Below, in pieces: positions 11,832 to 23,751 of a DNA stretch of 64,000 bases. Under the pieces are notes generated by a model. That model did no database searches. It was not told the DNA's origin and saw nothing but the letters and a program-made list of their open reading frames with translations. Both the position numbers and the translations under genes were made by a program. Numbering within the stretch: position 1 is the stretch's first letter; every line of letters begins with the position of its first letter. This DNA is from Erigeron canadensis (taxonomy: Eukaryota; Streptophyta; Magnoliopsida; Asterales; Asteraceae): the NCBI RefSeq assembly GCF_010389155.1, contig NC_057767.1:23385723-23449722 (forward strand). Reading direction: 5' to 3'.

Positions 11832-12070
11832 AAAACCAACTGGGTTGGATCAGTGGTTGGAGCTCATGCCTCTGGAAACAGAGGTCATGGGTTCGATCCT
11901 CATGCCCAGCAAGACTGGAGGTCCTTTTCTACCTATGGTAGAACCTGGAAGCAGCCTCTCTACCTTTGGTAGGGGTAAGGCTGTCTACATATCAACCTCC
12001 CCCATACACCGTCGAAGACGGTATTGGAACCCAAAACACGTGAAAGACGACATTGAAAGTTACTTTACTT
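11832..12070 (+). mobile_element. tRNA-derived SINE with 17-bp target duplication
   Basis: A pol III A box (tggatcagtggttgg) and a B box (gggttcgatcc) are followed by a SINE body: ctacctatggtagaacctgg, ggtaaggctgtctacat, and a 3' part ending near ggtattgg...acattg. The element is flanked by tacacgatcggcattat (11815-11831) and tacacgatcagcattat (12071-12087), a 17-bp TSD with one mismatch. The body resembles plant Au-type SINEs. That resemblance is from memory of the family, whereas the promoter boxes and TSD are directly visible. Confidence 0.85.
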
Positions 12071-12087
12071 TACACGATCAGCATTAT

Positions 12088-12616
12088 CTAAATTCCACAT
12101 AAATATAAATATTATTAAAAAAGATATATAGATATCATGATGCTAAACGTGAATGGGATTAGAATATATTTATCGAGGATTATATTAATTATTCGGATTA
12201 ATGATTAGATTAATTTATGATATGAATACATGGCAACTTAATTAAATATAATAATTTAATGGAAAAATGACAACTAATCAAAAATCCAATATCGCAAACA
12301 ACTAAAAGTGAAACTTAGGAAAAAATTTATCACCTCTTAATTATATAGAAAGATTTCACTTGAATCTACGGTTATTTAGCTATTTAAAATCTAAGATACA
12401 ATCTATCAAGTATCAAATATATATATATAAATATGTATATACTTAGAGGCTACCTAATACATCCGTCCCCCACTCGTTTCGTAGGGACAGGCGAGTCCAC
12501 ATCATTGGGTGAGACTCATCCCCCATTCGTTCGATGCACTCATCCCTCCAACTCGTTCTTCCAGGGATGAATTGTAATTGCTCTTTTTTGTTTTTTTGTT
12601 TTTATATTTTTTCTTT

Positions 12617-12655
<39 letters not shown>

Positions 12656-13566
12656 ATGTGTTTTTACAAATCTGAAAGATGGGTTTTTTCCGGCGGTCGG
12701 AATCACACGAAGAAGATGAAGTTTAGGGGTTTTTCTTTTCGGTGACGACCACGGTATACTCACGAAGAAGAAGAAAGATGGGGAAGAGAATATGTTTGTT
12801 TTTTTCCAAATTTTTCAGTTTCTACCTTGAACGTAAATGTCTATTAAAAAATAACCCTAATTTTTTTTCTCTAAATTAATATACTTTAATGTTTATTATT
12901 ATTATTATTATCTTAAAGGGTTTGAAGTATAAAGTTTAGATAAAAAGTAGAATTAAATAATTGATGAGTTCAAAACTAGTATCTGAGAGATAAATGTATT
13001 GGGTATGTTTGAAGGATTAGTTTTTAAAATGTTTTTTTTTCCTAATGTAATTCTGACAGAAACTAAGACTTGAGGGATAGGTAATGGCCTAATGGGTATT
13101 GTGAGTCTCTTATCGTACTAAGGCAATCATGAAACGATATGGTTATATATTATTGTCTGCTTATCATATGATAAGCATATGCTAGGGTAGCCCAAATTCC
13201 AGTACCCATGTTCACAATCTGTCATGACATGTTCCCTTTGTCATTTTTCCACCAATAACGTGTATCTCTCTAATAATTATCATTTTTTATATATATTTTT
13301 TTGAAAGGTAATAATTTCTTTCTAATAGTATATACATGAAATAGTAGAGTTTTACTCCCTATGATTGTTCGTTTGAATAATTTTTTCGGGGTTAAGCTAT
13401 CCAGAAATAAATTATTCATAAATACATGATTTGATTAAAATATTTTTATGCTTATTTTCAAATATTTTTCCGATTATTCTAAGATGTTATTTAATAAAGT
13501 CTGAACTTAAAACCTTCTACCACCTTGTTCACCTTAATGATAGGTATATGTATATATATATATATA
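12088..13566. other. Spacer with GC-richer island and TA tract
   Basis: A less AT-rich stretch (12465-12560, with cactcgtttcg and ccattcgttcg repeats) and a (TA)n tract near 12618-12648 are followed by gaagaagatgaag-rich sequence. No supported gene. The short frames here are interrupted and use microsatellite codons. Confidence 0.45.
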
Positions 13567-14410
13567 GGAAAGATGATTTGAAAACTCGTAAAAAAAAAAA
13601 CTCAAGAACTCCTCTACACCCTTGGATTAAAGAAAATGGATAGATAAGATTAAAAATAAAAAAACTCCTCTCAACAAGGGTATTTTCGTCAGTTTTTTTT
13701 TCTCTCTCTTACTTTAATATAATTCTATCTAATTCACTAAAAAACTTTTATCTCACAAACCGTAAATCGTTAGACGAAAAGAAAAGCATGGGTAGTCTTA
13801 GAATTTTATCCTCTTTCATTAGAGATGCGATTCAATATACTTTTAACGACTTTTTAAATTTTGTTTTTTTTTTCCATCACGTTCATCTTACACATGTGTA
13901 AGTTGTGCTTACCCATGGGCAAGTTGTATTTACCCCTAATACATCTCGCTCTAGGGTTTAGGGTTTGAAGGTCGAGGGTTAGCTGTAACCCTCGGGCTTC
14001 AAACCCTAAACCCTAGAGTGTGAACCCTTATCCTTTTTAGGTTTTTAGGGTTTAGATTTTTCAGGGTTTTTAGAATGTAGCGTCCCCCTCGGATTAGCAA
14101 TTAAGCTTTAGGGTTTAGGGTTTGAAGTTGTAGGGTTAGCCCTCGGGCTTCAAACCCTACACCCTAGAGTGGGAACCCTCATCCGTTTTAGGTTTTTAGG
14201 GTTTAACATTTAAGGTTTAGATTTTCCAGGGTTTTTAGAAAGTAGCTTCCCCCTCAGATTAGAAATTAAGCTTTAGGGTTTAGCATTTAGGGTTTTACAA
14301 TGCATCATCATCTTTTTTGAACTTTATAAGTAACTTACCCATGTGTAGGTTGTACTTACCTATGGGCAAGTTGTACTTACGCATTGGCAGGTTATACAAC
14401 TCACTACTTC
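13567..14410. mobile_element. Left arm of the long-TIR MITE plus telomere-like words
   Basis: The first 330 bp repeat the left arm of the MITE at 7254 (ctcacaaaccgtaaatcgtt, agcatgggtagtctta, acacatgtgtaag). Beyond it come two inverted pairs of ccctaaacc/ggtttaggg words around 13940-14180 and repeats of acttacccatgtgtagg. The mirrored right arm was not found, so the copy is truncated, or rearranged near 14410. Confidence 0.55.
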
Positions 14411-14582
14411 TAGGTCTTTCCTACACATGTATATTAATCAAAGTTAAAAAAAATTGTAATTCAAGTGTATTAAATAGATAACAATTTAAATTAAAATCCT
14501 ATAAATCAAACATAAAACATTGAGAGTATTTGCTATTCAAAGTAAATGACATATTTGAAAATTAAATTGTCACAGATTTTGA

Positions 14583-16671
14583 AGAACTTCTTTGTAAACC
14601 ACGTTGCGTCCATCTTCGTCACAAATAAGGATTTTCAATCCTTCCTGCTTCGACATTGCAACGTATAGTTAGCCATGAGTGAAAACTGGCTTAGGTAAAT
14701 AAAGGCCCACGTTTTCCAACGACTACCCCTGACTTTTGTTAATAGTCATTGCGAAACAAATGAAAAGAGGGAATTGTCTTCGTTGAATTGAAAAGGCATT
14801 TTCTTATATGAACTTGTCATTTTCATACGTGGTATATATGTTATGTGCCCGACATGACTGCCTGAAATAACTGCTGCCTCGATAACATGTTCATAAAGTC
14901 TTTTAACTTATAATCGCGTACTGTTACAAAGACCTTGTTGCTGATCAATATTCCTGAACAACATGATAGGGGTACCCACCTTGAGAGTCAGTTTATGATT
15001 TGGAAGGCCTGACATCTTTATTTTATGTAGAAAGTCTGGATAGTATAAATCTGGACTCATGTTTAGGTTTAAATCTGACTGAGAGATTGAATCCGAACTG
15101 AGGTATTCCCTCTCTTCACCAGGAAGTGTTGCCAACATCGTGTTGTTAATCAGATTGACTCTATCGTATGTTAGTGCAAGGATCGCCCTGTCTCCAAAGT
15201 ATTTAGTTTCATACAATCTAGCAACATACTCAGGATATATGCATTCAATTATTTCACTCAACGGATCATGGTTATATTTGATTAGGAGGTCGTCCAGGAT
15301 TTATATTTCTACTTCCCCATCGTTTGGTTCAGAAAGCTTTCCATCCCCAACTTTTAGAAGCTATTCAGCAAATTCTTTTATTTCTTGTTGTTGTCTTGTA
15401 TTTGAGCCTTGTTGTAGTCTCATATTAACTATAAGTCTGAGAACTGTACAAAATTCGCAATAAATTTTCCACCAAATGGCATGTCGGTTTTCAGTATGTC
15501 TCTAAATGTTCTATCAAGAGACTCAAAAGAGTGCCTATGAATCATGGGAGCTTCATCCCAAATAATTAAGCTTGTTTCTTTCACTAACTCAGCCAACCAA
15601 CTACCCGGTGGTTTCACCATTTAGCAACAATGAAGCGATGCCACTTGAAGCTACGATGAGAATGATTTTTCTTTTGGATCTTAAAGCAGCAGACAGAGTT
15701 TTCCAAACAAAGGTTTTACTGGTTCCGTCGTATCCGTATAAAAAGTATACACTCCACTGTATGCAGCAACATAAGATAGAATGGTATCATAGACCTGCTT
15801 CTGTTCAGCCGTTAGAGAAGTAGACAACCTGTTGTGCTCAGCCGTCATTGTGGACTTACTGTACGAAAGTTGGTCTTGCATGAGACGGTTTGTGGATCCT
15901 TAAAAAAGATCAGTGTTTGTGGGTAAAGGCATGTTTGCGAAGTTTTTCAGTGACATCCCGTTGGCTTGTAGTATCATTTCTATATGTTTCAAAGCCAAGT
16001 TTTGAAGTTGATCAGCATCAAGTATCATCTCTGCGTGTGGAGGAATAAAATTCTATTAAAGTTTTTCAACATATAATTAAACACCATGAAATATAAATGA
16101 TATATTTTATGTTCATGGGGACATTCAAATAAAGAAGTATACAGAACCTGGTCATTTTCGTAGAATACGTTGATTGTGAGGAATCCCTTCAATAAGGATA
16201 TCTTTAGTCGCATTCCATACCGTATGAGGTTCTGTTAAGAAATCTGTGACAATCATGGTAGCGAACAATGTTCTGAGATATGTTCCCGACGCATATTGAC
16301 TTGCTTCTTTAATAGCGTCAATGTATTCCCTATCATCATCGAGTAATCCAAGAGCATAGCAAGCATCTTTGTACTCTTCGTAGTACTTGCCATTAACCAT
16401 TTTTATGTCTTCATAACTTTCTGGTCCCTTGACCTTGTTTAAGAGAATTCTCAGGTAATAAAGAGGGTCTGCTGATGGCGAACAATGATATGTAGTCTTC
16501 CAATACTCTTAGGCCCTGATCTTGGTTTCCATTTATATTTTTGAGCATCCCATACAAAATGTTCAGGTAGCTTAACATATGACAGTGTAAGGGCAAAATC
16601 ATATCTTTTGTTGCATTCAAACCAACCCAAAAAGATTGATACATTCACTGACGCGTTAGTTGATACTTCAT
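14583..16671 (-). pseudogene. Helitron PIF1-like helicase, C-terminal part, broken
   Basis: Read on the minus strand, the pieces of a Helitron helicase domain appear in order. An upstream Rep-Hel linker (16648-16152, with YVKLPEHFVWD and EASQYASGTYLRTLFATMI) is followed by the SF1 start (LTAEQKQVYDTIL, near 15830). Next come a Walker A region reading GYDGTSKT after one frameshift (about 15715-15745; family consensus GYGGTGKT) and Walker B IIWDEAPM (near 15550). The C-terminal motifs are YLSSDSI and LKVGTPIMLFRNID (near 14960-15110), and the end resembles TNVVYKE (near 14590). Several frameshifts and a degenerate Walker A lysine context make it inactive. The copia element at 16672 interrupts it, and a short upstream continuation lies at 25587-25640. 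The Rep nuclease domain is absent from the window. Confidence 0.85.
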
Positions 16672-17131
16672 TGTTAAAATATATAAATACTTTTGTGTCA
16701 AACTTATAAAGTTTGATATCGTTCAGGGTTTAAACATGTTTAATTGTATAAGTATAGTACAGGGTCTATTTCTGTCTCAGTCTTTTATGCAGGTACTGAA
16801 GTTGTAATTTCTTCTTTCTCCTTATCTCTATATAAGCATCTTATTCTCACATTTTAGGGTTGTGAGAGATAGAGAGAATTGGGCATATAATTAGGGTTTC
16901 ACATTCATATATTCAATATGTAGTCATAATTCTAGTTTTTGTTGTTTTCCTTTTCTGTCTTTGAGTCTTAATTATATTTAGGATCACACACGTTTGTATA
17001 TGATCCCAGTCCTTTAGAATCGCACACGGTTGTGGACGATATATCATTGAGTCTGTATAAACTTTTTGTGTTGATTAATCAAAGTCTGAGTTGATTCGGT
17101 CTATTATGTGATTGTTTTTCATATTTTAACT
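16672..17131 (+). repeat. Copia 5' LTR
   Basis: Aligns with 25113-25581 over most of its length. A TATA-like ctatataagc lies near 16830, and a downstream gttgtgagagatagagag block is shared by both LTRs. Small indels and substitutions separate the two LTRs, so the insertion is not recent. Confidence 0.9.
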
Positions 17132-17149
17132 TGGTGTCAGAGCGACAGG
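17132..17149 (+). promoter_or_regulatory. Copia primer binding site
   Basis: TGGTGTCAGAGC directly follows the 5' LTR. It differs at one base from the usual complement of initiator tRNA-Met (TGGTATCAGAGC), the common primer for plant copia elements. Confidence 0.8.
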
Positions 17150-17550
17150 TTGAGTTTTAAGGGATTTGTTTTATTAGGGTTTCTTCAAATTTACGGTTTC
17201 CAGATTTGGGAATCGTGGTTGGTGTATTGATTGTCTGGGTAACTCCGTTGCTGGTTGAAGATCGTTGCCATTCTTAGGGTTTCTTCTTTGTAAACCCTAA
17301 TTCTTCGTTATCATTTCCGCCTGAATTGATTATTTCTAATCAATTCTTTGTAAGTCTTCTTTTACTCTTTACAACTGGTGGATTGCCGTGTTTTGCAAGG
17401 AATCCAGGTAGTAGTTTGATTCAATGATTGTGTGAACACTTGTGTGATCTACAAAACTCTAGTTGTTTCTTGGTTGCTATTTGATTTATTTGTTTATTCC
17501 CTTTATTACTTCATTGTTTTGTGTTTTACTTCTGTTTATTATCTGAAAAA

Positions 17551-18682
17551 ATGTCTGATGCTACTTTGATTAGGAATCTGGATATTAGTAATCCTCTACA
17601 TCTTCATGCTAATGATACTTTTGGTACACCTTTAATATCTTTCAAACTTACTGGTACCGAAAACTATAGAGTATGGGCAAGTGCAATGAAATTAGCTTTG
17701 CAAACTAAAAATAAATTAGGATTTATTGATGGTACTGTGGTTAAATCTGCTTATGCTACTAGTAATGTGTTGTCTCAAAAATGGGAAAGGTATAATGTTG
17801 TTGTGTTGTCCTGGATCTTAGGTGTTGTATCTCAAGATTTGTATTTGTATTTTGTGTTTTCTGATAATGCTTCTGAAGTTTGGAATGAATTAAGTGAAAC
17901 ATATGATAAAATTGATGGGTCTATTATTTTTAACTGTATGCAAAAGATTAATTGTTTGAAACAAAATGGTTCACCCTTATCTGAGTATTACCATAAACTA
18001 AATGCTTTGTGGAGAGAATTTGATGCTTTAACCAAACTTCCTGCATGCACTTGTGAGGCTAGAACTGAAGTACAAACTCATGATAACTTGATGAAATTGA
18101 TGCAGTTTTTGATGGGTCTTGATGATGCTTATTTGTCTCTTAGAAGTACCTTGTTAACAAAGGATCCTTTCCCTAATGCTAAGCTGCTTTTGCTATTCTG
18201 TCTAGAGAAGAGTCTTATAGGGATGTTCATACTTCTGTGGCTTCTAGTAATAGTCATGTTGGTTCTGATAAACCTCAAATTTTTGCTTTTGCTGCTAAAC
18301 CTTTTGATAGTAAAAGAAGGTTTAATAATTCTAATAGTGGTCCTAATCCTAATCTTGTATGCAAAAAATGTGGAATGATAGGACACTATAGAAAGATGAT
18401 ATGAAATTGTTGGTTACCCTCCAGGTTTTAAAAAACATCCTAATCCCATAAGACAAAGTGGTTTTAAAACTAGTTTCATTGCTAATAGTGAATGTGATAA
18501 GCCTTCTACTTCTGCTAGTACTTCTGGTTCTTCTAGTATTCCTGGTTCTGGTTTACCTTTTACAACTGAATAGGTTCAAAAACTGATTAGCTTGATAAGT
18601 GAAAAACCTTCTGGAAGCCTACAAGCAAATATGGCAGGTAAACCCACTTTTCTCAATTATAATGTGAAATTTAATATGAACT
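17551..18682 (+). pseudogene. gag: Copia gag (frameshifted)
   Basis: The ATG at 17551 begins MSDATLIRNLD. The N-terminal block (PLISFKLTGTENYRVWASAM, LALQTKNKLGFIDG) is the copia-like gag N-terminal domain, followed by the UBN2-type region (LKQNGSPLSEYYHKLNALW). A frameshift at about 18183 moves the remainder (FAILSREESYRDVHTS, then a CKKCGMIGH zinc knuckle near 18359) into another frame. Further shifts in the knuckle and a stop in the linker (near 18571) follow. The product would normally be the nucleocapsid part of the polyprotein. It cannot be made intact from this copy. Confidence 0.85.
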
Positions 18683-20659
18683 TTGATAAGTATTTTTGTG
18701 GTTCTTCTGGTAAAAAAATGTGATAATGTGAGTCTGGGCTGGATTATAGATTCTGGGGCTAATCATCACATGAGTGTCAGTACTGCAAATATGATTAATG
18801 TGGTTAATGTGTATGAATTAAATCTAACTGTTGGTCACCCTAATGGTACTCTTGCTAAAGTAACTCATATTGGCAATCTTAAATTAAATGACAATGTGAT
18901 TCTGTATGATGTATTAGTTGTCCCTAACTACTGTGTTAATTTGTTATCTGTGCATAAAATGATAAGAGATAATAAGTTGTTTGTTGGCTTTGATAAGGAA
19001 AAATGTTATGTATAGGATTTGAAAAGGGAGTAAATGTTGGGGACTGGTAGTGAAAAAGGTGGTCTTTACTTGTTTGATAATGATTCTAGTATTTTTGGTA
19101 AGTGTAATAATTCCTTGATTGATACTTCTTATAATGTGTCTAAGTCTTTATGGCACAACAGGCTTGGTCACCCTGTTGATCCTGTGCTTGCTGTTTTAAA
19201 ACATGACTTAAAATTAGATAGTAACACTCATGTTTCTCCTTGTGACATTTGTCATAAAGCTAAACATACTAGGGAGCCTTTTCCTTTAAGTGAACACAAA
19301 AGTTTTAAAATAGGTGAACTTGTTCACATGGACTTATGGGGTCCTTATAGAGTTACAAGTAGAGATGGGTTCAGATATTTCTTAACTGTTGTTGATGACT
19401 TTACAAGAGCAATATGGGTTTATTTGATTAAAACCAAGGATGAATTTTTTGATATGGTTGTTTTTTTTGTTAATCTTGTTCAATATTTATAAAAATTATG
19501 ATTATTAAAATAGATAATGGGATTGAATTTACAAACAACAAATTAAGTTTTTTCTTTGATAGTAAGGGTATTATACACCAAACTACTGTGGCTTACACAC
19601 CACAGTAGAATGGTATTGTTGAAAGAAAGCACAAACATTTACTTAACATTGCTAGGAGTCTTATGTTTCAAGGAGGATTTCCTCTAAATTTTTCGTCTTA
19701 ATGTGTCTTAACTGTTACATATCTTGTTAACAGGTTACCTTCTTCTGTCTTAAAGGGCAAATCTCCATATGAACTTGTTTATAATAAGAAACCTGGTCTT
19801 TCCCATTTAAGAAATTTTGGCTGTATGTGTTTTTCAACCATTCTAAATAATTCTGATCAGTTCACTCCAAGAAGTGAAAAGTGTGTCTTAATTGGTTTTT
19901 CAAGTATTAAAAAGGCATACAAATTGTTTGGTTGTGAGTCTAAAACTGTTTTCTTTTCTAAAGATGTTAAATTCTATGAAACTATTTATCCTTCTAAAAT
20001 GAAAACTTCTACTTCTACTTCTGATATTTTGTCTGGGATAAAACTGTCTATTGAATTTGATCAATTAAACTTTTTCAATATTTTCAACACTGATAGTCAA
20101 AACAAGCCCAGTGATGAAGGGAAAGACACTTCCAATACATCTAGTGGTGATGGCAACAGGCATTTAAATTCTGGTGATGGCATGGGTGCATCTCAGAGTT
20201 CTAATGACACTGCAACACCGATGAGAATGTCTTGCCTGAGGGTGTCATTGGACAAGTATTAAATAATGATCAAGTTTATATTGAGCAGCCTTTGGAACAA
20301 AATGAAGGGCCTGGTACTGTCTTAAGAAGGTCTGAAAGAACTTCTAAACTCTCTGTTAGATTAAATGATTATATTGTTGGTTCTAGTATAAGGTATGGCT
20401 TGGATAAGTTTGTGTGCTATTCTAAATTGAGTGATAATAATTACTGTTTTGCCACCAATCTTAACAAGTCTATTGAACCTCAAACTTATAATCAAGCTAT
20501 TCAAGATCCTTCATGGATTGAGGCTATGAACAATGAACTTGAAGCTTTATATAGAAATAATACATGGATTGTCACTGATTTACCTAGTGATAGGAATACT
20601 ATTGGATGCAAGTGGATATATAAAATAAAATATAAAGCTTCAGGGGAGGTAGAGAGGTA
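18683..20659 (+). pseudogene. pol: Copia pol, first part: protease, integrase, start of RT
   Basis: The protease active site is seen as WIIDSGANHHM (about 18740). The pre-integrase HHCC zinc motif follows (LWHNRLGHP ... CDICHKAKH, 19150-19260), then the integrase core with HMDLWGP and VVDDFTRAIWVYL (19325-19440). The frame breaks near 19490 and resumes with IDNGIEFTNN, TPQ-stop-NGIVERKH (CAG to TAG near 19607) and HLLNIARSL, then the GAG-like linker and the RT N-terminus (ALYRNNTWIVTDLP, IGCKWIYKIKY; 20540-20630). It ends at the first solo LTR, just after the residues GEVERY. Confidence 0.9.
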
Positions 20660-22235
20660 TGATGTGTCCAATTATATATACATTTCCCACATCGTTTTAG
20701 ACTATTTATGCTTAACTTGTTAGTCATTTGTGCATATATCACGAGGCTTTATGCTATGTGCGAGTGTTTTCAAGTTATTTACAGGTCTAATGGAAGAATA
20801 CAGCTTTATATAACTTAAGGAGGGTTTAATCAAGTTTGTGAACGAGTTTATACCAAGTTTGTATGAAGGAAGTAAAGATTTTAGCAAAAGTGGAATAATG
20901 CGGCGCATATATTATGGAAATGCGGCGCATAAATTGCTAAGAAGACTTGGTTTGTGAAATCTGAAGAAATGCGATGCATGTGAAAAAAGGTGTGGTGCAT
21001 ATTTCGCTCAGAGTGTGATCAAGGAAAAATGCAGCGCATGTAAAAATAAATGCGGCGCATAACGGAGATTTGATTTTACTTTTTGAAGAAAGATGCGGCG
21101 CATGTATTCAAGGATGCGGCGCATGTTTAGGTCGGTCAGACATTGACTTTTGGAAACTCTATAAATACAAGACCAAAACCCTATGAAAATATATACTCTC
21201 ATTACCAGTCGAAATTAAGGTTCTTTGGAGACATATTTAGTAGATTTTACATCTTTGAAGATCACAGGGTTGCTCGTGAGTTCCAAGGCATTTAGTTATA
21301 GATTTTCTTAAGCTTTCAATTGTTTTCTACACATTGGTACTATATGTTTTCTCATACTTTTACTCTTTGTGTTATGTTTATGATTATGAGTAGCTAAACA
21401 CTTCATCATCTACTGAGATGAACTGATACAAAGACGATGGTTGCATACTTTTTAATCCAAGTTGATTTTCATTAACGTTATGTCTTGATCTTAATGAGTT
21501 ATTTTCTTGTTTAATATTACTATGCTTGTTGGTGATATTTATATGCTTTGTCGATTGTGTCGGAAGTACATAAGTATGATTTCAATTATTTGTCTATGAG
21601 TAATTGGTGTTAGGTCATGGAGTGATAGTAAACGACATAGTAATCATAGGAAACGATTTGTTAATCGGGGTTAATAGTTGATGGTGTCACATTAATTTCG
21701 AATAGGCATAATTGTTAATACTTAACCAAAACAAATTAATTAATTAGGGTAAATCTTATTAAACGTTGGTGGTGCCGGTTTTCTAGGATTGATCTAGTTA
21801 ATGGAATTGAATAGAGTTATAAGCTTGTTGGCCACCAAGTGAGTTTCTTTGTTCGAGTCTAGGTTACTTTGTCAACATATTAGGATTGGGTCTTGATTTA
21901 AATGCAACCGAAGTTAATGTATCATGAAGTCGAAGTAGATGATCTTTTAATCTTTATTGATATAAGACAACTTTCTCTTCAATTGAATTTTACGGAATTG
22001 CTAACTCTTTTTAGTTAACTAACTTTTCAAAACAAAATCCAATATGACGGGAGTATTTAAAATCCAACCCTTTTTCTAAACTACTTAAAACTCGCTCGCT
22101 CTTATTAGTCTATGTGGAACGATCCTGGACTTACTTTGAACTATATTGCATACGGACGGGTCCACTGCCTGATTGTGTGTAGTAATCGGTACGAAGTGTG
22201 TCTAGATTATAATTTTACTAGATTTTCACACATCA
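20660..22235 (+). mobile_element. Solo gypsy LTR 1 (plus orientation), 1,576 bp
   Basis: It begins TGATGTGTCC, ends CACACATCA and is flanked by the 5-bp TSD aggta (20655-20659 and 22236-22240). The start (cccacatcg) and the end region (gcatacggacgggtccactg, gtgtgtagta) are similar to the Athila-like LTR at 47835-49403, so it derives from a related gypsy family. It holds eight copies of a TGCGGCGCA palindrome (20899-21123), arranged as four pairs, and a TATA box (tataaata, 21160-21167) 36 bp after the last copy. No internal element sequence remains. Confidence 0.88.
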
Positions 22236-22247
22236 AGGTATGAGGCC

Positions 22248-23746
22248 TGATGTATGAAATCGAGTTTAATAATTTATAACAAGATCTACCGCTTACTGAC
22301 TACCACACACTTACGGGCAGTGTACCCGTTCGTATGTAATATAGTTAATTGGTAAGACCAGGATCGAACACAAGGACTGAATGTTGTACTTAAGGTTGTA
22401 AAAATGTAAATCAAGAAAAAGTTTGGTTTGCGACCGAATTGTCACTTTGCGTTTAGAAAAGTTAGTTTGCGGAAATTAAAACAAATTAGTAATTCCGAAG
22501 AATTAATCGAAAATGGTTTTAGTGTAAACAATAATTAAAAAGCCATCTATGTCGAATCCGCTCCATAAGAAGTCTAGGTTGCATATGGTTTAAGCTCAAA
22601 ATTCAATAATGTTGGTGATAATAATCGTGACAAGTCAAAAACACAAACGGGTGCACTACGTTTGTAAAATCTACTCAATCACCTAATCAACTCAATTTCT
22701 TGCAACAAGTGGTACCACCAACTTTATTACAATTCCTTGAACTAACTAATTCGCTTGATTATTTAAATAACAATTTTAATCTTTGTGAAAGAAACGTGGT
22801 ACCACCAACCGTTAAATCCACTTAACAAAGTAATTTCTATCAAACTTGTATTCTTTACTATCATACCATGACCTAGTAAAAGTTATTCATAGACAAACAA
22901 CTAAAATAATACTTGCATTCGACTAGTACCACTATCGAAGGACACAAATATCACCAAGAACACAAATTTAAGTAGAAGAAATCACTTCATTAAGATCTTG
23001 ACAAAATGTTAAGTAAAATCAACTTGAATTCAAAATATTATGCAACCATAACTAATTGTTTCACTTCATCTTCATAGATGTATAAAGCTTTAGCTACTCA
23101 TAATGTTAAAAGCTAAAGATTGAAATAAAAAGGAAGACATAATGTACCAAATATGAAGTAATAATCCAAATCGAGGTTACAATCGAGCTACAATCACTAA
23201 ACAAGAGCCAAACTTAATCTTCATATCTTCCAATGATGTTGGAGTGATGAAAACCCTTAGAAAACCTTGAAAAACGGTTGGAGTATAAGTGTGTGAGCTA
23301 AAGTGTCCAAGATTAGGGTTAATGTGGAGTGGTGGATGGTATTTATACCCCAAGAGAGAGAAAAAAGTGATGTCAGCTCGATCTCGCGCCGCTAGAGGTG
23401 TTTTTGAGCACTTCTGACCGAAAAACTGCAAACTAGCGCCGCTAGGACTCAATCTAGCACCGCTACTAGACTTTGTTCAGTGGCTTCCGCCGCTAGCCAG
23501 CAAGCTAGTGCCACTAGTTTTGCCTGGACTTGTCATTTCAGCTTTGTTCTGGACCTTGTTTCATCCGTTAGTGCATATGGACCTTTCCTAAGTCGTTTTC
23601 TACCATTTATGAGCGATAAACTTGCTTTAGACCTGAAATCACTAGCAAATACCATAACGCACCACAAAACAAGTATAAACGGCTATAAAACGGGTACAAA
23701 ACGTCCAATTTGTTTGAGGGAAACATGTATAAAATGAGACATATCA
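22248..23746 (-). mobile_element. Solo gypsy LTR 2 (minus orientation), 1,499 bp
   Basis: On the minus strand it begins TGATATGTCTCATTTTATAC and ends CATACATCA. The TSD is aggcc/aggct (22243-22247 and 23747-23751, one change). The TATA box is tataaata at 23347-23340. Upstream of it lie CTAGCGGCGCTAG-type palindromes (cores starting 23386, 23436, 23456, 23487 and 23508). The end region (gaacgggtacactgcccg, gtgtgtggtag) resembles LTR 1 and the Athila-like LTR, but the rest differs, so it is a separate family. Confidence 0.87.
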
Positions 23747-23751
23747 AGGCT

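Noticed and set aside
13940..14180. Interstitial telomere array
   Set aside because: Only two or three CCCTAAA-like words per site, in inverted pairs, not a tandem array.
23177..23737. Open frames on both strands near 23.2-23.7 kb
   Set aside because: They lie wholly inside solo LTR 2 and run through its palindrome array.
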